This document shows positions 24,200-32,005 of a stretch of 43,493 nucleotides of DNA, one piece after another. The notes beneath the pieces were generated by a model. It was not told where the DNA came from and did no database searches. It was given only the letters and a program-made list of their open reading frames with translations. The stretch is from Desulfovibrio sp. A2 (GTDB taxonomy: Bacteria > Desulfobacterota > Desulfovibrionia > Desulfovibrionales > Desulfovibrionaceae), in assembly GCF_000226255.1 (NCBI RefSeq), contig NZ_AGFG01000031.1, positions 1-43,493 of the forward strand, in the 5' to 3' direction. Position 1 is the first letter of the stretch; the number at the start of each line of letters is the position of its first letter. The position numbers and the translations under genes were made by a program.

Positions 24200-24236
24200 G
24201 TATATCTCCATTTTTAATTATCATGCGTGCATACTA

Positions 24237-24266
24237 TATATAATGCAGTTTGCAAACCTTTTCCAA
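24237..24266 (-). promoter_or_regulatory. Candidate promoter of the nuclease-like cargo gene
   Basis: TTGGAA (24261-24266), an 18-base spacer and TATATA (24237-24242) on the minus strand, in an AT-rich patch about 40 bases before the ATG at 24199. A TTTGCAAA palindrome inside the spacer could be an operator. Confidence 0.5.
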
Positions 24267-24305
24267 ACCGCCCACCACCTCCGGCATCCCCTCACGCCAT
24301 CGCAT

Positions 24306-24336
24306 AGCCTCCTGTCCAAGCGACAGGAGGCTTTTT
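24306..24336 (+). terminator. Terminator-like hairpin covering the portal ribosome site
   Basis: AGCCTCCTGTC (24306-24316) and GACAGGAGGCT (24322-24332) form a perfect 11-bp stem with loop CAAGC, followed by TTTTT and then the portal ATG at 24338. It has the full form of an intrinsic terminator, yet GGAGG in the 3' arm is also the ribosome site of the portal gene. It could lower late transcription, translation or both. Confidence 0.75.
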
Positions 24337-24337
24337 C

Positions 24338-25915
24338 ATGCCCACCAATGATGGCCCGCGCGGCCTGTACCTGCCGGATGGCTCGTTCCGCCCGTTCGAT
24401 GCCGAGGCGCTGACCTCGGAACTGGCAACCCGCCAGCGGGCCGGGGATTTCCTTTCCCTTGCCGGGGGCTTTCTCGGCATTCTGCCGGACCCGGATCCGG
24501 TACTGCGCACCCGCAACGACGATGTGGCCGTGCTGCACGACCTTGCCGCAGACGACCAGGTGACCACGGCCATGTTGGGCCGCAAGAACCGAGTGCTGAA
24601 CCGGCGCGACTACGCGCTGGCCCCCGGCCAGCGCAAGGGCCGCGATGCGCAGCCGGACGCCGCCCAGCTCTGCGACCTGCTGACGGAAGACATGGAACGC
24701 TGGGACATGGCCGCCGTCATTTCCGGCATCCTCGATGCGCCGTTCTACGGCATGACGCCGCTGGAACTGCGCTGGGAAGCGCACGGCGGCTGGTGGCGGC
24801 TGGCAGAGGTCACCCCCCGCCCGCCGGAATGGTTCGGCTACAACGACCGCAACGAGCTGGTCTGGCGCGGGGCCAACATGGCCACGGGCGAACCGTTGCC
24901 CGTGGGCAAGTTTGTGGTGGCGCGCCACCACCCCACCTATCGCAACCCCTACGGGCTGCGCCTGCTGTCGCGCTGCCTGTGGCCCGTGGCGTTCAAGAAG
25001 GGCGGCATCACCTTCTACACCACCTTCGTGGAACGCTACGGCATGCCGTGGGCCGTGGGCGTGGCCCCGGCCAAGGCCACGCGCGAAGACAAGCGGGCCA
25101 TGGCCCAAGACCTTGCCCGCATGGTGCAGGACGCGGTGGCCGTCATTCCCTACGGGGCAGACGTGCGGCTGGAAACGGTGTCCGGGCAGGTGGGCGACCT
25201 GCACGACAGGTTCCTGCGCCGGTGGGACGCCTCCATTTCCAAGGTGCTCATGGGGCAGACCCTGACCGTGGAACTGGATGGCCGCAACGGCTCGCGCGCC
25301 GCGTCCGAAACGCACAAGGACGTGGCCGACGACCTTGCCGAGGCAGACCGCCGTCTGGTGGAAGCCACCCTGAACGAAATCGCGTGGCTGTACGCGCAGG
25401 TCAACCGCCCGGCGGCGCTGGCCCCGGTCTTTGCCTACGACGAGCCGGAAGACCTTCAGGCGCGGGCGCAGCTGGACAAGACCCTGTCCGAGGTGGGCGT
25501 GGTGTGGAAGAAACCCCACTTCGAGCGGGCCTACAGCCTGGACCCGGAGGAATTCGACGTGCGCGAACCGGCGGAGGATCCGGTCCGGCCCCCGTCCTCG
25601 CAAGCAGACTCCCCCCTGTTCGCGTCCGCCCCCGCCGGTGCCCGCCCGTCCGCAACCGCAGCCACGCAGGCCACCCTTGATGACGCCATAAAGCGCCACC
25701 TGCCCGCCGCCATGGCCGCCAACGCCGCCGCCGTCACGCAACTTGAGAAGGCCCTGCACGCCGCCGAAAGCTGGGAAGACCTGCAACTGCTGCTGGCCGA
25801 ACACCTTGGCGCGCACATGGGGCCGGACCAGCTGGAAGACCTGCTGGCGGAGATGATGCTGGCGTCCACGGCCTACGGGCGCGCGGCAGTGCATGCGGAT
25901 GCGGAGGACAGCTAG
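24338..25915 (+). CDS. Portal protein, Mu gp29-like (DUF935 family)
   Basis: A 525-residue portal that forms the dodecameric ring for DNA entry. Recognisable parts are LRTRNDDVAVLHDLAADDQV (about 56-75), WDMAAVISGILDAPFYGMTP and ITFYTTFVERYGMPWAVG, the last being a strong signature of DUF935 portals. A C-terminal helical part, about 440-520, follows a proline-rich linker. Its ribosome site GGAGG is inside a strong hairpin. It is separated from its usual neighbour, the terminase, by 2.7 kb of cargo. Confidence 0.93.
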   Translation: MPTNDGPRGLYLPDGSFRPFDAEALTSELATRQRAGDFLSLAGGFLGILPDPDPVLRTRNDDVAVLHDLAADDQVTTAMLGRKNRVLNRRDYALAPGQRKGRDAQPDAAQLCDLLTEDMERWDMAAVISGILDAPFYGMTPLELRWEAHGGWWRLAEVTPRPPEWFGYNDRNELVWRGANMATGEPLPVGKFVVARHHPTYRNPYGLRLLSRCLWPVAFKKGGITFYTTFVERYGMPWAVGVAPAKATREDKRAMAQDLARMVQDAVAVIPYGADVRLETVSGQVGDLHDRFLRRWDASISKVLMGQTLTVELDGRNGSRAASETHKDVADDLAEADRRLVEATLNEIAWLYAQVNRPAALAPVFAYDEPEDLQARAQLDKTLSEVGVVWKKPHFERAYSLDPEEFDVREPAEDPVRPPSSQADSPLFASAPAGARPSATAATQATLDDAIKRHLPAAMAANAAAVTQLEKALHAAESWEDLQLLLAEHLGAHMGPDQLEDLLAEMMLASTAYGRAAVHADAEDS

Positions 25916-25916
25916 C

Positions 25917-27218
25917 ATGCCCCGCACCGCCGCCCGCATCTCGGTCAATCCGCTGCCGCCGCAAGAGGCGCTGGCCTTCTGGCGCGGCAAGGTGCCGGTC
26001 ACGCCCGAAGCCTTCCGGGCCATGACCGACGCGGCCCGCACGCGGGCCTTTGCCGTTTCCGGCATGGCCCGGCTGGACAGGGTGGCGGCGCTGCAAACGG
26101 CGCTGGCCGATGCGCTGGAAAAAGGGGAATCGCTGGCCACGTTCAAGGGCCGCATCGGCGACATCCTGCAAGAGCAGGGCTGGTCCGGCAATGCGTGGCG
26201 GGTGGAAAACCTGTTCCGCACCAACGTGCAGCAGGCGTATCAGGCCGGGCGCTACGCCCAGCAACGGGCCACGGTGCAGGACCGCCCCTTCTGGCAGTAC
26301 GACGCCGTGGGCGACCGGCGCACCCGGCCCGGCCATGCCGCGCTGGACGGCATGGTCTACCCGGCGGACCACGAATTCTGGAACGCCAACTACCCGCCCA
26401 ACGGCTTCCGCTGCCGGTGCGGGGTCCGTTCGCTGTCGCGGCGGCAGGTGGAACGCGAAGGGCTGACCGTGCGGCGCGACATGCCCGGCCCCACGGTGTG
26501 GACGGACCCGGCCACCGGCATGGAGCACTTCGTGGCCATGCCCGGCGCGGACAGGGGCTTTGCCGTCAACCCCGGTCGGGACTGGCTGGCGGGGCTGGCC
26601 CCCGGCCCGCTCGATGACGGCGCGGTCACCTTTCCCCCGGCCCTCGTGCTGTGCAGGCGCGGCGGCCCGGCCTTTGCGGATGGTGACGACCCGTGCCGCC
26701 CCCCGCTGGCCAAGCTGGATCCCCGCCACATCCTGCCCGTGACCAACGCGGACATCCTGCCGCGCGGGCTTGCCCCGGCGGACTACGTGCTGGCCTTCCT
26801 GAAGGAATTCGGCCTGACGGACATCGATGCCAGCACGGCCATCCGCCTGCCGGGCGTGAAGCTGCCCGTGGTCATCGGCAAGGGGCTGTTCATCGACAAG
26901 GCCACCGGCGACTGGAAGCTCTCCAAAAACGCCCGCGACCAGCACGTGCTGTTGCTGGCCCGCACCATCAAGTCCCCGTGGGAAATCTGGCAGGTGCCCG
27001 CCAAACTGTCGGGCAAGGCATGCACGACGCTCCGGATGATCCGGCTGTTTCGGGACGGCGAGAAACAGGTGGGGGGATTCGGCGTGTGCAACCTGGTCAA
27101 CGGGCGGGGCTGGGTGGGCACCACCGCCTTCATGCCCAAGGCCGACAGGTCGGAGCGGAGAATACTGGAATACCTCGAAGCCCAGCGTACCGGGGTGCTG
27201 CTGTACCGCGAGCCCTGA
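25917..27218 (+). CDS. Mu F-like (gp30) head morphogenesis protein fused to a PBECR-type nuclease domain
   Basis: A 433-residue protein. Residues 20-180 are the Mu F / SPP1 gp7 minor-head domain (FRTNVQQAYQAGRYAQQRAT, ANYPPNGFRCRCGVRSLSRR). Residues about 260-433 resemble the phage Barnase-EndoU-ColicinE5/D-RelE (PBECR) nuclease domains often appended here, with HVLLLARTIKSPWEIWQVPA, TTLRMIRLFRD and GWVGTTAFMPK. The minor head protein is packaged in the capsid, so the tail domain may be injected. ATG at 25917 follows GGAGG; it begins one base after the portal stop. Confidence 0.85.
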   Translation: MPRTAARISVNPLPPQEALAFWRGKVPVTPEAFRAMTDAARTRAFAVSGMARLDRVAALQTALADALEKGESLATFKGRIGDILQEQGWSGNAWRVENLFRTNVQQAYQAGRYAQQRATVQDRPFWQYDAVGDRRTRPGHAALDGMVYPADHEFWNANYPPNGFRCRCGVRSLSRRQVEREGLTVRRDMPGPTVWTDPATGMEHFVAMPGADRGFAVNPGRDWLAGLAPGPLDDGAVTFPPALVLCRRGGPAFADGDDPCRPPLAKLDPRHILPVTNADILPRGLAPADYVLAFLKEFGLTDIDASTAIRLPGVKLPVVIGKGLFIDKATGDWKLSKNARDQHVLLLARTIKSPWEIWQVPAKLSGKACTTLRMIRLFRDGEKQVGGFGVCNLVNGRGWVGTTAFMPKADRSERRILEYLEAQRTGVLLYREP

Positions 27219-27228
27219 AACGAAAACG

Positions 27229-27255
27229 GCCCGGAAGTCACGCGGCCTTCCGGGC
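27229..27255 (+). terminator. GC-rich hairpin after the gp30-like gene
   Basis: GCCCGGAAG (27229-27237) and CTTCCGGGC (27247-27255) make a perfect 9-bp stem with a 9-base loop, 11 bases after the stop. There is no T-run downstream. The following 100 bases up to 27358 hold no other feature that I can support. Confidence 0.6.
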
Positions 27256-27358
27256 AGGCGGCACCCTTGCTTACGACCCCTGCTCGGTCAGGGCATTCAG
27301 GGTACGCCGCCACGACATTTCCACCTTTTCGGTAACGCGCCACGCACAAGGAGTCAAC

Positions 27359-28330
27359 ATGGCCACCCCCGACACCGCACAGGACGCCGCACCCCAAGCC
27401 AACCCGTGGATCCGCATCGCCCGCACCGGCACGTGGACCGACAGCCAGGGCACGCCGCGCACCTTCACCAGCGCAGACTTCGACGCCATCGTCAGCAATT
27501 ACGACCCGCAGCGGGAAGAAGCCCCGCTGGTCATCGGCCACCCGGAAACCGATTCCCCTGCCTACGGCTGGGTGCGGGCGCTGCGCCGCACCGGGGCCGA
27601 TCTGTTCGCACAGCTCGCACAGGTTCCGGAAACGGTGCGCGAAGCCGTGCACAGTGGCTCCTATCGGTACGTGTCCATGGCCCTGCACCCCGGCGGCAAG
27701 CGCCTGCGGCACGTGGGCCTGCTGGGCGGCGTGCCGCCCGCCATCAAGGGGCTGGGGCCGGTGCAGCTTGGCGATGGCTCGGAAGCCGTCGTCATCCGCT
27801 TTGCCGCCCACACCCCCGAACACCCCGCACCCGGAGGAACCCGCATGGATATGGAAGATCTTCAGAAGCGCATTGGCGCGCTGGAACAGCAGGTCAACAG
27901 CCTGACCACGGCCAACAACGAGCTGAAGGACAAGCTGGCCGCCAGCGACAAGGCCCGCGCCGACGCCGACACGGCCAGAACCGCCGCAGAGGAAGGCAAG
28001 GCCAGCGCCGAACAGGAATTCGCCGCCTACAGGGGCGAGCAGGCCAGGGCCGCCCGCGCGGCCCGGCTGGAACGCCTGACCGCCGATGGCAAGGTCACCC
28101 CCGGCGAGCACAAGGACATCCTTGCGCAGGTGGACGCCCTGTCCAAGGTGCCCGAACCCGTGGAGTTCAGCGACGGCGGCAAGGAAACGCTGGAGGAACG
28201 CTTCTGGAAGCAGCTGGAAGGCCGCACCCCCGCGCCGTTCCTGCAACCGGTTGCGCCGCCCGCCGGGGCTGGCCCGGCCTTCTCGGCCCCGACCGCTGCC
28301 GCCCCCGCCGACCTTTCCCGCAAGATCTAG
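27359..28330 (+). CDS. Mu I-like prohead protease with scaffold domain
   Basis: A 323-residue protein of the Mu-like prophage I family. The N-terminal 160 residues are the protease part (IARTGTWTDSQGTPRTFTSA, PLVIGHPETDSPAYGWVRAL, SGSYRYVSMALHP); the histidine in GHPETD and the serine in YVSMAL are likely catalytic residues. Residues 163-235 form a coiled coil (EDLQKRIGALEQQVNSLTTA) of scaffold type. AAGGAG precedes the ATG. It processes head proteins during capsid maturation. An internal start gives the scaffold alone. Confidence 0.88.
   Translation: MATPDTAQDAAPQANPWIRIARTGTWTDSQGTPRTFTSADFDAIVSNYDPQREEAPLVIGHPETDSPAYGWVRALRRTGADLFAQLAQVPETVREAVHSGSYRYVSMALHPGGKRLRHVGLLGGVPPAIKGLGPVQLGDGSEAVVIRFAAHTPEHPAPGGTRMDMEDLQKRIGALEQQVNSLTTANNELKDKLAASDKARADADTARTAAEEGKASAEQEFAAYRGEQARAARAARLERLTADGKVTPGEHKDILAQVDALSKVPEPVEFSDGGKETLEERFWKQLEGRTPAPFLQPVAPPAGAGPAFSAPTAAAPADLSRKI
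27845..28330 (+). CDS. In-frame internal product: scaffold protein (Mu Z-like)
   Basis: Inside the protease gene, ATG at 27845 is in frame and has GGAGG 7 bases upstream, exactly where the protease domain ends and the coiled coil starts (MDMEDLQKRIGALEQQ). This would make a 161-residue scaffold sharing the C-terminus, as with Mu I/Z or lambda C/Nu3. The ribosome site and the domain border agree; expression itself is inferred. Confidence 0.7.
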   Translation: MDMEDLQKRIGALEQQVNSLTTANNELKDKLAASDKARADADTARTAAEEGKASAEQEFAAYRGEQARAARAARLERLTADGKVTPGEHKDILAQVDALSKVPEPVEFSDGGKETLEERFWKQLEGRTPAPFLQPVAPPAGAGPAFSAPTAAAPADLSRKI

Positions 28331-28348
28331 CCGCAAGGAGGCACCCCC

Positions 28349-28696
28349 ATGACCCTGAACGAAGGCGTGCTCGGCACCTTTTCCTTCAAGGGCGACCACG
28401 CCCACACCATGGACCACCCGCCGGTGCTGTGCAGCGGCGCGGTGAAGCAGAACAACGGCATCTATCCCGCCGGGCTGGTGCTGATGCGCGACGGCGACGG
28501 CAAGCTGGTGCCGTGGGATGGCGCGGCCCCCCCCACCGGGGTGTGCGACCTGCCGTGCGACACGGCCACCCTGCCCACGTGCGTCTATCTGGCCCACGGC
28601 ACCGTGCGGGCCGCCGTGCTGACCAAGGCTGGCGGCGCGGCGCTGACCGCCACGGAAACCGCCCTGCTCGCGCAGGCCACCATCCATTCCGTCTAG
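28349..28696 (+). CDS. Head decoration protein (lambda gpD-like)
   Basis: A 115-residue beta-rich protein with GDHAHTMDHPPVLCSGAVKQ near the start and a C-terminal part LTATETALLAQATIH. It lies directly before the major capsid gene with AAGGAGG upstream, as decoration genes do. It probably trimerises on the expanded capsid and stabilises it. Confidence 0.8.
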   Translation: MTLNEGVLGTFSFKGDHAHTMDHPPVLCSGAVKQNNGIYPAGLVLMRDGDGKLVPWDGAAPPTGVCDLPCDTATLPTCVYLAHGTVRAAVLTKAGGAALTATETALLAQATIHSV

Positions 28697-28717
28697 GCCC
28701 CCAATCAGGAGATTCCC

Positions 28718-29722
28718 ATGCTGCTTTCGCTCAAGAACATCTTCACCCCGCAGGCCATCGCGGCCACGCTGACCAAACTGCCCGACCTTGCCACCACGGT
28801 GCTGGATACCGCCTTTCCCGACCGGCCCACCCACCCCTTTGCCGTGGTGGGCGTGGGCGAACTGACCCGCATCGTGGGCACCGTGCCCGTGGTGCGGCGC
28901 GGCGGCCAGCCCGTGGCCGTGGGTGGCGAAGGGTACGACGTGCAGCTCATCGCGCCCAAGCCGGTCAAGCCGTCCATCGAAGTGACGGCGGCGGAACTGA
29001 ACGACCTCAAGCTGATCCTTGGCAACGCCGCCGCGCTGGAAACGTGGCGCAGCAGCAAGGTGGATTCGCTGCGCCGCCTGGTGCGCGACACCACCGAGGC
29101 CATGGCATCCGTGGTGCTGTACACTGGCAAGGTGAACTGGCCCTCGCGCATCGATGGCGGCGGGCACGAGAACTACGTCATCGACTACGGCCCGGTGCTC
29201 ACCCACGCCCCGGCGGCCATGCTGACCGGCGATTCCAAGGCCAGCGCGGCCTACAAGCTGCTGCTGGCCATGCGCACGGCCATCCGTCAGGCCGGCATCG
29301 GCGGCAAGGTGGCGTTCCATGCCGGGTCCGATGTGTTTTCCGTGCTGCTGGACATCTGCCAGGCGTGGACCAGCACCGCCGACAGCGGGCAGGGCCTGCG
29401 CGTGGAAATCAGCCAGGAGCAGGGCAAGCTGGTCATCGGCGGCTTTCCCGTCACCCTCATGGACGAGGCCTACCCCCATCCCATCACTGGCGAGTGGACC
29501 AACAAGCTGGAGCCCAAGGCGCTGGTGGCCTACGCCACCGACGTGCCCGGCAAGGTCTGGTACTGCGCCATCGACTCCATCAGCGCGGCCAACGCGGCCA
29601 CGCCGTTCTACGTGGTGCCGGAGCCGCTGCCCGGCGATTCGGGCTTCCGCCTCATCGCCCAGTCCAAGCCGTTGCCCGCGCGAAACCCGAAGACCATCTG
29701 CAAGGCCATTGTCGTTGCCTAG
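28718..29722 (+). CDS. Major capsid protein (gpE-type)
   Basis: A 334-residue HK97-fold capsid protein. Visible hallmarks are the N-terminal helix (LKNIFTPQAIAATLTKLP), an E-loop-like part (TVPVVRRGGQPVAVGGEGYD), and the C-terminal domain with KVAFHAGSDVFSVLLDIC and LVIGGFPVTLMDEAYPHPI. The pairing with a D-like decoration protein suggests the lambda gpE-like family (PF03864) rather than the Mu gpT family. AGGAGATTCCC precedes the ATG. Confidence 0.88.
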   Translation: MLLSLKNIFTPQAIAATLTKLPDLATTVLDTAFPDRPTHPFAVVGVGELTRIVGTVPVVRRGGQPVAVGGEGYDVQLIAPKPVKPSIEVTAAELNDLKLILGNAAALETWRSSKVDSLRRLVRDTTEAMASVVLYTGKVNWPSRIDGGGHENYVIDYGPVLTHAPAAMLTGDSKASAAYKLLLAMRTAIRQAGIGGKVAFHAGSDVFSVLLDICQAWTSTADSGQGLRVEISQEQGKLVIGGFPVTLMDEAYPHPITGEWTNKLEPKALVAYATDVPGKVWYCAIDSISAANAATPFYVVPEPLPGDSGFRLIAQSKPLPARNPKTICKAIVVA

Positions 29723-29961
29723 CGTGCGGGGATTCCGACCCCTGGCTGCGTTGGGCTTCGGCCCGTCCGACGGGGCAGGACGCCAGAGTCCAGCCCCATC
29801 GGCCAGCCCTCGCCCGCCTTGCCACGAACCGGACTTCCCGCACGCTACGGGTGGGCTTAGCGGATGGCGCTTGCGCCCGCCGGAAAGACGGCGACCGGGC
29901 ACAGGCCCGCGCCAACCCCCTCACACCAGTCTGAAACCAGTCTGAAACACCCGGAACGGCC
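29723..29961. other. Gap with inverted and tandem repeats
   Basis: This 239-base gap follows the capsid gene. GCGTGCGGG at 29722-29730 is inverted at 29837-29845 (CCCGCACGC). Near the right side ACCAGTCTGAA is repeated in tandem (29925-29946). There is no supported gene. It resembles the gap at 30394-30538, which also carries CCCGCAC repeats. It may be a structured untranslated region of the late transcript. Confidence 0.45.
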
Positions 29962-30393
29962 ATGGAATACTGCACCCGCGAGCACATCACAGACCTGTTG
30001 CTGGCCGACTACGTGGCCGTGGCCGAGGCGAAGAACCCCGGCATCGTGGAGCGCACCATCGCCGCCGTGTCCAGAGAGGTCACGGGCATGCTGGTGTGGC
30101 GCTACGTCACCCCGCTGCCGGAGGTGCCGGAACTGCTGCGCTACATCACCTCGGTCATCGCGGCCTACCGCATCGTGCAGGCCATCACCTCGCTGGTGGA
30201 TACCGAGGGCAGCACGGACAACGAATGGATTCCGCTGCAACGGCAGTGGAAGCACGTGACCACCATGCTGAACGACCTTGTGGACGGGCGGCTGAAGCTG
30301 CCGCCCCCGGCGGTGGAACTGAACCCCGACCGCGAGGAAGCCAGCGTGGCCGTGGTCACCCGGCCCCCGCTCTTTGACCGGCGGGGATGGTAG
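29962..30393 (+). CDS. Mu gp36-like head-tail connector (DUF1320)
   Basis: A 143-residue helical protein beginning MEYCTREHITDLLLADYVAV, with ELLRYITSVIAAYRIVQAIT and LKLPPPAVELN near the end; this matches the DUF1320/gp36 family of Mu-like phages. It lies between capsid and gpG and is probably part of the connector. The C-terminal tail is variable. The ribosome site is weak (CGGAACGGCC). Confidence 0.85.
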   Translation: MEYCTREHITDLLLADYVAVAEAKNPGIVERTIAAVSREVTGMLVWRYVTPLPEVPELLRYITSVIAAYRIVQAITSLVDTEGSTDNEWIPLQRQWKHVTTMLNDLVDGRLKLPPPAVELNPDREEASVAVVTRPPLFDRRGW

Positions 30394-30538
30394 CCATGGC
30401 CGGTTACGCGAAGGCGGGCAGGATGCCCGCCAGCCGCGCAGCGGGAGCGCAGCCGGGACCGCGCTCCCGGCAAGCGACAGGCCATCCCGCACACGACGTG
30501 CGGGTGGCCGTCATCACCGTCCGGAGGGGGTGGTAGCC
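30394..30538. other. Gap with three consecutive GC-rich hairpins
   Basis: Perfect stems occur at GGCGGGCA/TGCCCGCC (30413-30420 with 30424-30431), CGGGAGCGC/GCGCTCCCG (30442-30450 with 30461-30469) and CCCGCAC/GTGCGGG (30486-30492 with 30498-30504). They fill most of the 145-base gap between the gp36-like and gpG-like genes, and no T-run follows. They may stabilise or process the late mRNA. No gene is supported. Confidence 0.5.
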
Positions 30539-30991
30539 ATGGCCAAGGGCAAGACCGGCGTGACCCTGAACTGGGGCGGACTGGACCGGGTGGTGGGCGG
30601 CGCGGCGCGCAGCCTTGCCGACCGGCGCGGACTGCTCCGGTCCGTGGGCGAAACCCTGGTGTCGTCCACGGTCAAGCGGTTCCGTGACGGGGAAAGCCCG
30701 GAAGGCGACCCGTGGGATCCTTCCGCGCGGGCGCAGCAGGAAGGCGGCGTGACGCTGGTGGATACCGCCCGGCTGCGCAACTCCATCGGCTACGCTACCA
30801 CGACCGACGCGGTTCTGGTGGGCACGTCGGTGGAATACGCGGCCATCCACCAGAAAGGCGGCCAGACCGGGCGCAACCATGCCGTGACCATGCCCGCCCG
30901 CCCGTTCATCGGCATTTCCGCAGAGGACAAGGCCGAAGTGGGCGACCTGCTGGCCAACCACATCGCCGCCGCGTTCGGAGGAAAGAGATGA
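30539..30991 (+). CDS. Virion morphogenesis protein, Mu gpG-like
   Basis: A 150-residue protein. It contains SVGETLVSSTVKRFRDGESP and the motif VGTSVEYAAIHQKGGQTGRN, which is typical of the phage virion morphogenesis family (PF05069). It takes part in head completion or tail attachment. GGAGGGGG lies upstream of the ATG at 30539. The stop overlaps the next start (ATGA). Confidence 0.88.
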   Translation: MAKGKTGVTLNWGGLDRVVGGAARSLADRRGLLRSVGETLVSSTVKRFRDGESPEGDPWDPSARAQQEGGVTLVDTARLRNSIGYATTTDAVLVGTSVEYAAIHQKGGQTGRNHAVTMPARPFIGISAEDKAEVGDLLANHIAAAFGGKR

Positions 30992-31524
30992 GAACGCTGG
31001 CGCACGAGGTGATCCGGCAGGCGGCGGAAGCCGCCGGGCTACCCGCCGACCGGGTGACCGGCCAGAGCGCCAAGGACAACGCCACGCTGCCCCGACCCCG
31101 CGTGGAGGTGCAGTACCTGACGGAAACATTCGCCCGCACCGGGCGCGTGCTGGACCGGCGGCGCGAGGTGACAGCCACTCCGCCGGTCCAGCGCACCAGG
31201 CGCGAACTGTACACCGTGCGCCTGCCCGTGGTGGCCCATGTGCTGGCCGATGACGACGCATGGCTGGACGGCTTCTGCCCGGCCTTCGTGGCGGAGCTGC
31301 CGCGCGGGCTGGACGACGCGCGGGGCCTGTGGGTGGCGGTGCGCGTGCAGCGGGCGGAATATCAGGGCTACGCCGAACGCCGCGTGGGCAATGCGGTGGT
31401 GGCCCCGTTCATAAAGCGTTCGCGCCTGTTCACCATCGACTTCACATGGCGGGTGGCCACCGAAGAGGAGGTCCGCCTGCTTACCGACATCACCATCACC
31501 CCCCACGTGGGAGGAGGCAACTGA
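30988..31524 (+). CDS. Mu gp37-like tail/connector protein
   Basis: A 178-residue protein in an ATGA overlap with the gpG-like gene. Visible segments are EVIRQAAEAAGLPADRVTGQ, RRELYTVRLPVVAHVLADDD and FIKRSRLFTIDFTWRVATEE. The beta-rich C-terminus agrees with gp37-type tail completion proteins, which are variable in sequence. Position and size support the call more than motifs. Confidence 0.7.
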   Translation: MRTLAHEVIRQAAEAAGLPADRVTGQSAKDNATLPRPRVEVQYLTETFARTGRVLDRRREVTATPPVQRTRRELYTVRLPVVAHVLADDDAWLDGFCPAFVAELPRGLDDARGLWVAVRVQRAEYQGYAERRVGNAVVAPFIKRSRLFTIDFTWRVATEEEVRLLTDITITPHVGGGN

Positions 31525-31525
31525 C

Positions 31526-31939
31526 ATGGCCAACACCGCGACCAAGAGCACGCAGGACAAGACGGACAAGGCAACGACGCAGGACGCGCCCGACACTGCG
31601 CAGGCGCAGGCCGACACCACGCAGACGCAGGCAACCGCCAGCGACACGCCGCAGCACGAGGGGCAGCAGGCCGCCACCACGGGGCAGGAACAGGCCGCCA
31701 CAACCGAAAATGCCACCGCCGCGACCGATGGCGATGGCGCCGCAGCCACCACGGGGCAGGACCAGCCCGCGGCGACGCTGCATTCGCTGGACGAGCTGGC
31801 CACGCTGTACCGCGTGCCCAGTTGGCAGCAGGCGGCGCTGGCGCGCATGCAGGGCTGGGAGCCCGGCAAGCGCGTTGCCGCAGAAACCTACGAAGCGGCC
31901 CTGACCGCGCTGGGCGCGCGTCCGCAGGGCGGGCGTTAG
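31526..31939 (+). CDS. Mu gp38-like protein with long disordered T/Q/A-rich arm
   Basis: A 137-residue protein. Residues 1-88 consist almost only of T, Q, A, D and E (for example QDAPDTAQAQADTTQTQATA) and should be disordered. Residues 89-137 fold into a small domain (LDELATLYRVPSWQQAALAR, GWEPGKRVAAETYEAALTAL), the part shared with gp38-like tail proteins. It begins 1 base after the previous stop, and a repeated intergenic stem-loop follows. Confidence 0.7.
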   Translation: MANTATKSTQDKTDKATTQDAPDTAQAQADTTQTQATASDTPQHEGQQAATTGQEQAATTENATAATDGDGAAATTGQDQPAATLHSLDELATLYRVPSWQQAALARMQGWEPGKRVAAETYEAALTALGARPQGGR

Positions 31940-31998
31940 CCGTTAGGTGAGCGTATGACGCGAACCTTACGGATAACGACAGCAACGATGCGATAGGA
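31937..31998 (+). repeat. Repeated intergenic stem-loop, copy 1
   Basis: CCGTTAGGT (31940-31948) pairs with ACCTTACGG (31964-31972), followed by ATAACGACAGCAACG. Copy 2 at 35969-36030 has the same stem, but its closing T-A pair is changed to C-G on both sides, and the same tail with one base difference. It sits between the gp38-like and sheath genes. Confidence 0.7.
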
Positions 31999-32005
31999 GG
32001 CACCC

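Noticed and set aside
29722..29961. Frames reading through the gap after the capsid gene
   Set aside because: They are arginine/proline-rich, lack ribosome sites and traverse inverted repeats.
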